A DNA stretch of 59,746 bases from Rhizophlyctis rosea (Eukaryota > Chytridiomycota > Chytridiomycetes > Rhizophlyctidales > Rhizophlyctidaceae), in contig JADGJC010000162.1 of the NCBI GenBank assembly GCA_027596075.1, positions 1 through 59,746 on the forward strand. The letters are read 5' to 3'. Positions within the stretch are counted from its first letter, which is position 1, and every line of letters begins with the position of its first letter. Positions 1 through 11,986 of the stretch are shown here, piece after piece. The translations under genes and the position numbers were made by a program. The notes beneath the pieces are model-generated. The model was not told the DNA's origin. It saw nothing but the letters and a program-made list of their open reading frames with translations, and searched no databases.

Positions 1-1409
1 CCCCAGCACCCACTTGGCACCCTCACCCCTCCCAACCTCCCACCCAAGCACCGCGCACCCCAAAACCGCAGCAACATCCCCCACCGCCGGCGGTTCTTTC
101 TCAATACACTTCATAACCGACTGCCGTGCCCGTCGAAAAAACATTTCCGCTCTTGTTTGTGGGTTGTGGGTGCATGGTGATGAAGCGGTGTCATCGTCTT
201 CGTCGTCAGCCTCCCCGTCATGATCACTTTCATCCTCCTCATCCTTCTGCACCACCATCTCAGCGGTATCACCACCACCACAAGCACCACCCAGGACGGC
301 ACCCAACCCATACACAACATTCCTAATCAACGCATTAGAATGCACGACGGCCCTCCCGCGCTGAACGATGTCGACGAGTGATGATACGATTGGGTTCGTC
401 CGATAATGCTAGGTAGGTGGATGTGAGGAAGTGGGGAGGAGAAGAGGTTAGGAAAACGGCTAGGAAAACGAAACCGAGATGAAAGTGGCAGGGAACATCG
501 GGAAATCGCGCGATATCAACTCACCTCTAAGAAGTTTTTTAGATACCCCTCACATTCGTCAACACTCACAACTTCCCCGGACACATCACACCAAGGCCAA
601 AACAGTTCCTTCGCACTTTTACTCTTCTTTCGCCTTTCCTTCCCACTTGCCCCTTCCCCGATCTCGAAACAATTCACCACTCCCTCGACGGAGACATGAG
701 AAAGGAGGTACCCGTACGGTGGTGCGGGACTTGTTAGGAGGTGCGTGATTTGAGATTGTGTTAGCGGTATGGTGGGGTGTAATGAGGATGTAGTCGATGC
801 CGTGTGCGTGGTATGCGATGAACATGCGCCGTTATGTGCGTCAAAGACGGAATCCCCACCCTCCCCTTCCCCTTCCTCCCCGTTCTTAATCTCTGCCACC
901 CCACCACCCTCGCCAACCACACCTCCAACCCTCCTCAACTCCCTCTCAGTCTCCCTAATCCTAGCCCTCAAACTAGCCGTAACCTGCGCTCTCGGCCCCA
1001 TCCTTTTCGCCGCCGCTCCCCCTGGCCCCTTCTTCCCTCCCCCTCCCTCACTCTCATCCCCAGAATCCAAATCCACTACCTTCTTCCCCGTAGCACGTCG
1101 CGGCGTGCGTCGCCCAAACGTACATACACGCTGATTGCGGAGACAGGGCGCGCAGGGTGGGGGTTGGTGTTGCTGCTGCTGCTGTGGTCGTTGTAATCCC
1201 ACTGGTCTTTCCTCCGGCGAGAGGGAGTCGGAGGATGCGGATTGTGGTGTTGAAGATGATGATGCCGCGGGTGATGGAGCGGATGTGTCAGCTGCAGCGG
1301 GGACGCATCTGACTTTCTTGGAGCGACAGGCGTCGCAGGCGGAGCGGTAGCGGGGTGGTTGAATTTCGGGGAGGAGGTGAGGTGGGAGGGAGAGTGGGTG
1401 TTGGGACAT
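1..1409 (-). CDS. Zn(II)2Cys6 fungal transcription factor, partial (runs off left edge)
   Basis: Sequence-specific nuclear DNA-binding regulator by family; target unknown. The ATG is at 1409. Exon 1 (1409-525, 295 codons) carries a binuclear zinc cluster near residues 24-101: CDACRSKKVRC, a long Ser/Pro/Gln-rich loop, then CAPCLRNQRVC. The spacing between cysteines 3 and 4 is far longer than in classical members such as Gal4. A donor (GAG|GTGAGT) ends exon 1, a pyrimidine-rich intron covers 524-409, and exon 2 (408-1) stays open to the window edge. Exon 2 reads into a helical stretch (QSVMKCIEKEPPAVGDVAAV) that resembles the start of the fungal-specific transcription factor middle homology region, with an acidic insert before it. 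Exon 1 without splicing would end at a TGA just inside the intron, so the spliced model is preferred. The C-terminus lies outside the window. Confidence 0.85.
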
Positions 1410-2630
1410 TGTGGTGGGAAGTGTGCATGAGACGGGTGCGAATAAGGCGTTATCGCAAGTAAATGACCTGTTGAATATATAACAAGAGGATATTTGAAGA
1501 GAAGGGAATGATGGTTAAGTTGCAACCGCGTTTGATGTGTATGCAATCAGAACCGATTCGACACAGATGTTTGATGATCGCATGACTGATTGATTCACAG
1601 AGCCAATGCACCTAGCACCGGTACCCACAAAAAGCTACTTCAAAAATCCATCGACTGGCAGTCATACCAAAGGCATTCTGCAATCCTCCATAGTGGCCGT
1701 CAAGACATTACGCGTAGACACCACGCTAGATGTAAACACATGCGCGTCGGGCCCAAGATCAGAAACCCCCTTACTAGTGAGACAGTATCCCAACTCTCTG
1801 AAATCATGTTCCCACGCATGCCTCAGGAAACATATGCGCAGCAACCATATTTCCCAGTAAAGCACAGTAGTTGATACCCACCTACAGATGGATGTGTGCA
1901 CCACCAGGGTCCTGTTGGCAAACCCTCAGTAGGATGCGTTACGAAAGCAGACGACCACAACCCATTACCACGGACGGGGCAAGAAAGCGTATAAGCAAGC
2001 GGATCAGGGGTAATGATGAAGATCGGAAATTCGGAGTCGGAGGACTACGAAATGGAACGACGATCGTATGCTACTACTGCTGGTTCGTATTGGCGGGATA
2101 ATGGTATCTTTACTATTGAATGGTATGCACACGGACAAGAAGGATAATCAAGTTGAAGAACAAGAAGGTCTGGGGAGGGTCTAGACCGTCGTTCTACTTT
2201 AGCCTCGTGGTTCTATTTGGGTCTACCGTGGATTGGAGGGGGATTTCAGTCCCATGCCATTCACCATGCTTGTAGGAAGATTACAACTAGTGCGTATCCT
2301 CACTACAGTGCTACTTACTGTTCGGTAGCAGAGTTGAGTGAGTTGCCTCAGTTGGCCGTGAGAGGGTAAGCACTGAGCAACAGTATCCAAAAATGCGACT
2401 GTGCGATGATGACCGGCGAATGGGAACGCGTCATGACTGATGTTGATCACTTGCTACATATGGTTATATTAACCACACTGCATGACGTTGTACCACAGTG
2501 ATCCGCACACTCGTGTGACACGGGTGCTACTGCTGGCACTGTGCCCGCACCGCCGTGAGTTGAACCAGCCAATCGGTATATGACTGCATGACGCCGATGG
2601 TAACTTCTTGTGTGACGTGTGCAGGGTCTA

Positions 2631-2638
2631 TGACGTCA
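2631..2638. promoter_or_regulatory. CRE-like palindrome TGACGTCA
   Basis: A perfect bZIP/ATF-CREB octamer lies about 1.2 kb upstream of the Zn2Cys6 start codon. An 8-bp site can arise by chance, so a regulatory role is only possible. Confidence 0.25.
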
Positions 2639-5600
2639 TAGTATGGGCAGCGATATGGATCCGGGGTGTCAAAGGATTTTATTTTCACACCGCCACTCTG
2701 AGTGGTGGAACCCCCATCATGGGCGCTGCTTTTCGTTGCTCATTCATTCCTACAGCAAATGTTATCTCCTCACAGGAGTCACAGGACGCGCCTCCTATTA
2801 CCACCACAAATTCACAATCAGCTTTCCTCAAATCATTGCTGCTCCGCGTCACCTCCGCGATCGGCCGTCATCTTGCAACTTCACCCTCTCTAGATAGGCG
2901 TACTTTTTGGCAAACACCGGTCTTGTTTCAAAGCCAACGGGCATTCAACAAAATGCACTAATCACGACAACCATGCAAAGGTGTCGCTCCACCGAGATAT
3001 AAGGGGTGCAAAGGCCATTTCTCCACTCTGTAAGGAGCCAGCTTCTGTTTGGCCCAAATCATCTCCTTCGACTTTCGTCCCCTACCCATCCCAAATTTGC
3101 AACCATAAACAAGCCAGCCGCCAATTTGAGAGCGATGAAATGCATGGACTTCGAGCGATCTCCGCCAGAATGTCGAAACAGTAGCAAGGGCCAGATGGGA
3201 GCATATTCGGGACTGGATTGTTCACCCGAATCCCGTTGGAGAGACGCATCATGCTGGGAACGCAAACCTTTCAATATTTGTTTGAGTTTCGATCAAGGGG
3301 CGGTAAGACCTCCCCTTTGAGCTCTTTTCTACCACATTCGCAATGCTCCCAGAGTGAATCGCTTGAATGTTGGGATATTCTCCGCAACATGGAAAAAAAA
3401 GACATCGGCATGGTCCATGCATATGGGCATTTAAAATGAGGCTTCAGATGACCAGCTCGTACAAATGATCGTGCACAGCATTCTGCAAAGGACTGTCATG
3501 GCCTTCTATCCACAGCCTATAAATCGCCATGGTTCTCCAACTCTCGGTCTGACATAGTCCGCACATCGCAACGGGTCATGGTCAAAACCAGATATGTTCA
3601 GCTCTAGTCTTCCGTCTGCAACGCACAACTTCATTGACCAACCCTCCAAGACACCGCAATGCAAAGGGGAAGCCGATATCGGTCCCGATACAAACAACTA
3701 CTACAACTCAAACATCACACAAAAAACAAATTGAGTGGTAGGGACAGTATTTGATTGAACTGCAAGAAGAGCAATACGACCAAATGTTCGGTTCAGACTC
3801 ATTCGGATAATCACAGCAGGATTGTAACAATCATATCCACAACAACTCCCAATCTTCTATACTGAGCGGGGAACAAAAACAAAGTTGACGCAAATTGTTC
3901 TACGGAGGTCGTTTGCCGGCATGGTCACAGCATTTCCGAGGGGACGAATACGCGATGTTCCCAAGTTCAGTTTTGCGAGTGGTCGACACTCAAGATTCCC
4001 GATGGTCATGTGGGCAGATCAACCCTCCATAAACTAGCTTTGGACACCATCACGAAATACCAGTTTGTCGTACTCACAATGCAACATGGAACCCGATGAC
4101 TAACATCAACTGTTTGAACTCGGCTCGGTGAAACCGCGACGAAATCAGTTCTATTCTCTTTTCTTTCGACAGAGAGTACATTCCTGGTTTGCCGACAACG
4201 ATTAAACAAAGTAAAGCTTGCTTGTTGCAACTATTCCGTTACAGCGCTGAGAAGCACCTGGCATTCACCACATTGGACCGGATGTCAGCAATTCCTCAAT
4301 TACTGAAACGACTTTTCCACCCTACTCATCCGGCCATAGATCTTAGAAATCTCCGAACCTATACACGCAAGAAAGACAAGACGCACAGCATGAAAAGAAA
4401 TCTGGGGAAGGGCATCAAGTCATAATGCCTGGAAATGCGTTCGTTGGGTTGCCTAGGCCTGACCTTTCATGGCCAATCTCCATCAGAAACAAGACCCACG
4501 CATTCTGAACAAAGAAGCAAACCAACCTCAACGAGAATTGATTAGGGCGCCCAACGGCTTCTTTCCATCTCCCTCTGGGTAACATCATCAAAGGCCTTTG
4601 CAGAGCATTATGCCCGACCGGAACTGCGAAAAAAAAAGGCAAAACGTCGCTGTTAAAGGATTCGAGTGACCCTGAAGGTGGGTGATCAGCGTGACTCTCA
4701 CAAACTCCCCGCAGTAGCAGCTAAATGCTCAAACATCGACCAAGTCAGACGACCGCAATCTCGATTAAACTCGTGACTTACCTATTTCATTGGATTTGGT
4801 GCAATCTGTGCATTTGGTCTAAATGGTTTGGTAATCTTTACCACTGGAATCAAACTTGTTCTTAAAGGTGCTGTTCTTTTAAAAGTAGGACCGTGGAAGT
4901 GGTTCGCCGCTTTGGAGTCCGCCCCGAACGCGATGTCTGCTCTGCGACCAAGTACGACCGTGATATCATTCTCTCATCCAATCTCACAAGGTCGTCAATG
5001 GGTAACACAGCTGGGACTTCCGGTTGTTCATATCATCATAAAAAGCTGGAAAAAGGGAGCGATCGAGGGTATAACATTCCGCCACCAACCATTCAAGATA
5101 TCACATTCTCTTTCCGGTAGCTCCGGTCACTTCCAACCGAACTACTCGAACTGCTGGGCCCTCCACCCATGAAGCGTGGCAAAGATACCCTCCTACTTGT
5201 AGCTCAGCCCAAAGCCCGCAGAAAAAAGTAAACGAAATGACTCAACTCTGAACGTCTTCGAACGAGCGGTGCATGAACATCACCATGCGAGATCAGTCAT
5301 CGCAACAAAAAAAATGGCTTGCCAATCTCTTGATTAGGTCCACGAAGGATCCCTGGGCGAGGAGGCACAGCACTCCTCATACATCACACAATCATCAGAG
5401 GAAGATGCAAGAAGATGGGGGACCTAGGTAGTTGGGAACGCCAACAACGTGCGTTGATTTCATCTACGCTCCTCTGAATAATCGTCCTGTGCTCCATGTT
5501 GGACATCCCATCAGTACCGCATCTGCCTTATCCATGAATAGTCCAGCGGAAGCTACCAAGGATGATGCCCACATGATCATCTTCAATGGGCCAGCAGCAC

Positions 5601-6788
5601 AAAAAGGCAATGCAGACCGTTTACAGAACTTCCAGTCAAGCTGATCCGTAACCAGCAACCGAAGTTCAGGGAACTCCGATATTCGTGGCCGGAAGTGTTG
5701 CAAAGTCATCAGACAAGAAGGAGAAGTCAGGAACGCTAGTATCAGGTGAGGCTCAACTGACGCAGCCGCCCTCCAATACACCTCGAAATGCTGTTGGGGT
5801 CGCAAACAGGATGGATTGACCTGTCCAGATCAATTGATGCCATTCATAAGTTCGATCGGCATGCGAACCTGAGTAACGCTGAATACTTCATTTTTTTTCT
5901 TGTTGGCCGGACCTCCTATTGCAAAATCATACAATCAGTATCAACTGACAAGCCAGCCGCGATTGATCCGGTCATGAGCCAACAGTGTGTGAATTCCACT
6001 CAAGATGACAGTTCGAGCGGGCGAAATATTCCTTTTTCACTGTCATATAGTCGTCGGAGACTGGAACGGGAGCTCGTTTTTCCAAAGTTCACTCTCCTCA
6101 AATGGAGGAATTCCATATCACGCTGTAATGTCGACTCCTGAGTTGCAAGCCTCTGCGTGCATTTCGCGAATGACTGCAAATTTCTATCCCGACGACCGAC
6201 CCCATCCTGCAGTTGTTGAGTATGAATGAAAGCGGGATCTCTTCCAACTAGATGGCCATGAAATAATGTGGGGAACGATGTTCCGATTCTAAACGCGCCC
6301 AAAACCCAATTAGATTCCGTGCAGGATTCACATTCTCACAATCATGAAACAAGTAACCTATGTGTATCACTCATTATTGCTTCGGACCATCTGGAAGATC
6401 GTCATATGACTCTCGGTACAATTGCGCATGATAGGGAAAAAAGTCGACCCACCATGAACCTAGATTGATGTCGGTGGGGGTCTGCGCCCTTCAGAGGAAC
6501 TGCAATTGCGCAAATATCATCGCCCACATTCTGCGCATGACCAGACCATTTCAAGTTGCGACACTTGGGAATTGCTCTGCACCATCCTCAGGCAGTGGTC
6601 TGCGTCGTTTGCAAAACATCTGCGTGACAGAACCCACAATTGTTCCACAATGTTGCCGGCAAAAAAAAGTGTGGGGCAACAGTCAGTTACGTCCATATGC
6701 CATCCGCGCTAAGGACGCTGGTGGCAGAGCTCACTTTAATGATTCTTTACGTTTTGCAATGATGCCAAACCGGCATACCAAACATATC

Positions 6789-6796
6789 TGACGTCA
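6789..6796. promoter_or_regulatory. CRE-like palindrome TGACGTCA
   Basis: This is the second perfect CRE octamer in the same gene-free interval, with no gene within 3 kb. It is listed for completeness; function is uncertain. Confidence 0.15.
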
Positions 6797-9772
6797 TACA
6801 ACATAAAGTCTAACCCCAGATGCTTCTTTATATACGATCATTGCCGACTACGATCCGTCTGGATCATTTCAAGCTGAATCAATGTCCGTCCAATGGAAGC
6901 AGAGCGAACCCTGCATAGCAGCAGAGCGAATGCTTCTCAATGAACAATCTGGAATGGGGATGCAAAAAAATACTTCATCCAGGCTCGTACTGCCTCGGCG
7001 GCTATTCAAGCCGTGCCACCACAATGAAGTGTCGCACGTGGATCGTACCTTCACTGAAAACAATTAACAAACAACATCCTCCAATTTCAAAATGAAGCCA
7101 CGATTGCGTCTGCAGGCAGAGTTTCCGATGCTGATGATTCTAATCATTTCTCTCATCCGAACTCGAAGAGTCCAATGTTCACGGTTCAGATGGCCACGGA
7201 AGGCGCGATGAAAGATGCCACACTGCCACCCGCAAATTCGGCGTCAAACTGACTGTCAACTTGCCCAATTGATGGTGAATGATGTACGTGTTCCACAATG
7301 ATTCAAAACAGACATCAGGATTGGTGGAGAGTGTCTTGAACCCGTTGAGCAGCAGCTATCAATGCAAAGCTGCAATATATCGTGCGATGAAGTTGATCGT
7401 GTTGTGGTGCATACAGCAAAAAAGTATGGGATGGTCGATGAACAGCATGACCAAATCCGTTGCAGAATGACATTGGCATGCATTTCCATCATATTTCTCT
7501 GAGACAAAGTAAAAGCATAGTCATCTAGACATATTCAAGCAGAAACAAACCTCAGTGGCGCCATCTTCATCATTTCGAATAGCGTGCAGCTCAGAAGCAA
7601 TATCGAGATACTGTTGACACAGCAAAAAAAGAACCACAATGAATGATGTATCGAAGGGCAATGCAGCTGAGCGCAATCATTCCACCAGCAGTGTTTGGTT
7701 GTCCTTCCCCAACCAGCAGCTGGCCAGTAAGAGTGAAACCCGATGCCTGACGGATAAACTTGGAGCAATCGAAATCCGGTGGGTCGGGCTGAGCTGTGCA
7801 GATTTCGGTAAGAATGAATTTTGACAGACATCAAAGTCTCAAGTTGGTAGTTTCAACTTTAACACGAACAAAACCAACATGGGGAATGACAGATTTCATC
7901 TCATCAAGGTTCAAGACCCTGGACACCGCCACATCAGATTTTTGCCCGGTGGTGGCACAGCCATGTTGATTGAAGCTTGAAGATTTTGCAGATTCACCGT
8001 GAACCCTGAGATGAATGAGAGGTGACTCGTACTACGCATCACTGATGAGCGTAGATGCCTTAGTGATAGTTGAGGTTAGAGCAGTGAGGGTGGAAATATG
8101 GCAATCTGTGTATGGGACCCGTCCGCTACCCTCTGAATGGACACATGGAATTTGATTGCGTGGGGGTGTTGAGTCACTCCATTGCACTCGTATGACAATC
8201 ACAATCTATTTTGTTTTTGGCGCTTCAACAGAAGACTTGGTTCTTGCCACTGACCCTATCCTTCCGGCTTCACTTTAGTAGAGAGAGGACAGCGACGAAA
8301 TCTCCGCGATTGTGCTTCCTCAAGCTTGTTTTGAGTGCAATACAATGAGCGGAACACAGGTATGGTGTGGTGATTATTTTTGGACTGATCGCATACTGGC
8401 GTCCAGTGTAATAACCTCATGCAAATGCCATGCTCCCTCGTACGTAGAGTGTGTGGCTTTTCAGTATGCACACATAAAGTACCTCAGAAGCGTCTTTGTT
8501 CCATCGCCCGCCTTGACCTCATATTGGGGCATGGCCATTTGGCAAAGCGAATTCATTCATTTCAGAGCGCGTAGCATACCCTTAACGCGACAAAGTTTGA
8601 ACAACGGGTATATGGAATCAGTGGCAATGCCACCAGCAACAGCTGCAAAAGCCCGCACGACATATCTACGGATGACGACAACAATATGGCATTTCTCCAC
8701 GCTGCGAACGGACATCAGCACCATACACATCGTCCGATATAAACGAACCCACATACAAACGTACGCTGGTTCCGATTCAAAGGGCGGAACTGCGCGAGGG
8801 TGCATCTCCAATGGGAAAGTCAGAAAAAGGTAGCGCGCAAACTTGGTACTCTTTATACGTGCATTCCAAGCAGTTTTGCAAATGCTCCAGCTCATAACCA
8901 TCTGTACACTCGCACCTTGATTGAAATATATGAAGTATGCACAGAAAGATTATCACAGTTTTGTGGTTGATCCAAGTAAGCAGACGAAAAAGGTAAGGGT
9001 ATTGCAAGTGACGAGCATGATCAAAGTCCACGAAACTTTGACCAAGACGAGTGGGCGAAGATTCAACATGCTGCAGCGGAGAGAAACTCCATCACGGTTG
9101 GCACATTATCTCGAATCGGTTGCCAAAAAACTGGTACGCGGCAAGAGGGTAGTGGTGATGCCCCCGCGCGTATGCGGAGTCTTCTGCCGCTTGAATTCTC
9201 CGCGGTAACAGGAAGGATGTTGCATCGGAAGAGGAAAAGATGTTTGCGAGGATTTACGCAGCAGCTCAAAAGCAGGGAACAAACATCCTCGAGGTTTTGT
9301 TGCACGGATGTTTGTGAAGCGAACTTCACAGGTAGCCAACCCCGCGTTCATGGAAGCGTTTGGGCGGGAAGCACTTGCTTGGGGAGATACAATGACATGA
9401 TGTTCCCACCCTAAGTCGCAAATAATAATCCTTTGCTGGGGAAAGGTGTATGGGTACTGTCGGGTGTGAGTCCACATTCCGAGGGCGGACAGGTCTGGTA
9501 TGCGGGCCTAACATCTAAAAACTGCTACCGAGGATGATACCGTACGCGGTGGACCGTAATTGGAACGGAGACTGGGTATCACATTCCTTGCTGAATTTCG
9601 CCCATATTCAAAAATCTTGAAAACCACGATCAATGCTCAAACCATACGCACCAGGCGCATGTTGTGCTGTGAATTGGTTGATTTGTAATCAAAAACAGGA
9701 AGACCCCATGCTGTGGGTATTGCTTCCTACAATAATACCATACTAATAAGCCCTATCTAGTATAATGCTAGA

Positions 9773-11904
9773 TCATCTGCCACCGCCACTTTCCACCCCA
9801 CTACCCCCTTCCTCCCCATCCGAATCAATCCTCCGCCCGTCATCCCCCGCCCCATTCCCACCCTGCTCGTGCTCCCTTGACGCCGGCGGCGGCGGATACG
9901 GACTGGCATACACCGCCCCACCATGCAAATGCGGTGTTTCCCCATACGTCGCAAACTCAATCGGTGGCGAAGGCGAAACGCTATCCGTACTCGCATCCGT
10001 CTCATGATGAGGATGACCGAAATACCCAACATTCCTTCCACCGCCATTCCATCCACCAACATCCGCACCAGAGACAGCAAACCCTCCTCCCATTGGCATG
10101 TATCCGTACTCCCTATTTGCCGGCGTCGGTGGCAATGGTTGCTGCGGAAACCGGAACTCGGTGCCTTCGACCCCGGACATGGGACTATCCAAACCCGAAT
10201 GTGACGACGAAGCTGAATAAGGGGAGTAAGGCGATTGCGGCTGGGGTGGATGGTGAGCATGTGGTGGTAGAGAGATGGCCATAGACGGACCACCCGCGCC
10301 ACGGCCGTAGGGTTCAAACCGATGAGAAGTATGCGTATAAGGCGCATTCGTAAACTGAGGCGTACCCATATGCGGCGATCCAGACGGCGTATTAGGACCA
10401 TGAGCATCAGGATGAAACCCACCCAACCCCAACCCCATCGGTCCACCTCCCATACTCAACCCCCTCCCCTGCCCCGCCGGCCCCTCAACCATCAACAACC
10501 TCGGATCAACTTCCTCCCCATAATGCCCCGGACTCCTCCCCCGAACAACAAGCGGTGCACTTTCCGTCGTCGCAATCTTATACTGCGCTGGACCCGAATC
10601 ACCCCCCTCCGAAGCATCCGACCCACAAATACCCCAAACCTCCAACACAAGCACATAAAACTGCTGACTAGCACGTCGTCTGCCGTTGTTAGCGGTAGCG
10701 GTCTTGAACTGACATCGATCAAACGTCGCAATACTCGAAGTCCCAGCACTGGGCGTAACCGACATGGAAGATGACGAGTCCCCAGAAGGCGTTGCCGGAA
10801 CTGGCACGACACCCACACCACTAAAAGCATGCGGGTTCCCACCAGGCAAACACGGAATAAGTCCAGGAACTCTCTGCGGACCCTTATCTCTCTTCGGTGT
10901 ATGCTGCACAACCGAAATAGGTTTCGTCCCATTCGCTACCCTTGCCGACAAGCTCATCGCAAAGTGTGTGATGGTCTTTACGGAGGATGAGGTCATGGTG
11001 GAGGACGACGACCCGCCAACGTCCGGGTGATGAGGAGGGTTCATGATCATCAAGCATGGCAAGTCGACCGTAAGGTTGGATTCCAGATCAATGCACTCGA
11101 ATGCGGCCGATACTTGGAAGTAATTTCGTCGGTAGCAAGTCCATTCGCCTTCAGCAATGAAGAAACCTCGATCTATCTTTGGCATGATCCTGATCTGGTA
11201 GCGCCTTGAACGATCCATGGACATGACGTTTGCATGTTGCCGGGTAGGGCGTGAGAACGGACCGACGGTTGGTGGTAGTGATAAGTGATCAGACCGAATG
11301 CGCTTTTGTTTGGGGGGCGGTTGTTGCGGAGTTGCTGGGGCGGAATTTGATGGCGAGGATGCGGGGGTGGTTGGACTCTGGGATTGGGACATGGTTGGAC
11401 GCGTTGCTGTTGGTGACGGAGGATATGAGCGGGATATGTGTGCTGATGTGGCGAGTGAATGGGTTTGGACGGACATGGGAAGGGAGGTGTGGTGGTGGGT
11501 CTGGAAGTGTGGGGAAGGTTGAGGTGTGGGCATATATGGAGGCCTGTGACGAGAGGGGAGGGGAAGGACAAAGTGGGGTCAGCGCAAGCTCAATGTGATG
11601 GAATTCCTCGCTCATCTGGCTTTATTGAATTGGCAGGTTCAAAACACAGGTTGCTGCTACATGCGGACCACTTACATGGAGTGTTCACTCATGAATTGCC
11701 CTCCTGGTCCCTCAAGCCCTCGATATCCATTCCCGGGCATCGAGAACGGAAGCTGGTTGAACATGGGATGATTCTGGCCGTAGAATGACTGCTGGTGGTG
11801 ATGTGGTAAATGATGGACGTCGTAGAGAGGCATGCTGGGCAGAGGATGTTCATGCATCATTTCGTGCGGACGTTGGTGTGGGTGCGTGGTTGTGTATTGA
11901 TGAA

Positions 11905-11944
<40 letters not shown>

Positions 11945-11986
11945 CTGCTGTTGTTCCGGGGTCGTCCTCGGGTTAGTATGATCCAT
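9773..11986 (-). CDS. NDT80/PhoG-like DNA-binding transcription factor
   Basis: Family members (yeast Ndt80, Neurospora VIB-1, Aspergillus XprG/PhoG) control meiosis, nutrient response or cell-death genes; which role applies here cannot be read from sequence. Exon 1 is 11986-11676, the intron 11675-11544 (AT|GTAAGT donor, CACAG acceptor), and exon 2 11543-9773, giving about 693 aa. Exon 1 holds a 16-Gln tract and His/Met/Pro-rich sequence. In exon 2 the Ndt80 fold is recognisable by RYQIRIMPKIDRGFFIAEGE, then WTCYRRNYFQV, then FKTATANNGRRRASQQFYVL, and SAPLVVRGRSPGHY at its end. Loops inside the domain are enlarged by Ser/Pro/Gly-rich inserts. The C-terminus is low-complexity Gly/Pro/His/Ser. 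The ATG at 11986 is the first in frame after a non-ATG upstream extension; a further 5' exon is not excluded. Confidence 0.88.
11906..11953 (-). repeat. CAG/CAA trinucleotide tract (16 Gln)
   Basis: Sixteen consecutive Gln codons mix CAG and CAA inside exon 1 of the NDT80-like gene. The mixed codons should make the tract less prone to slippage than pure CAG. Poly-Gln is common in fungal transcription factor activation regions. Confidence 0.9.

Larger units (their letters stand above)
1410..9772. other. Gene-poor interval of 8.3 kb
   Basis: No open frame here has a recognisable domain, biased codon use or a convincing chain of splice sites. The longest frames (for example 8312-8833 plus, about 170 codons) translate to sequence without family features. 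Base composition is balanced and lacks the C-to-G exon pattern of the genes. It lies upstream of the Zn2Cys6 gene and downstream of the NDT80-like gene, both on minus. I see no transposon ends, tRNA or rRNA in it. Two perfect CRE-type palindromes occur inside it. Confidence 0.6.

Noticed and set aside
8312..8833. 173-codon plus-strand frame in the gene-poor region
   Set aside because: No recognisable motif, no codon bias and no neighbouring exons.
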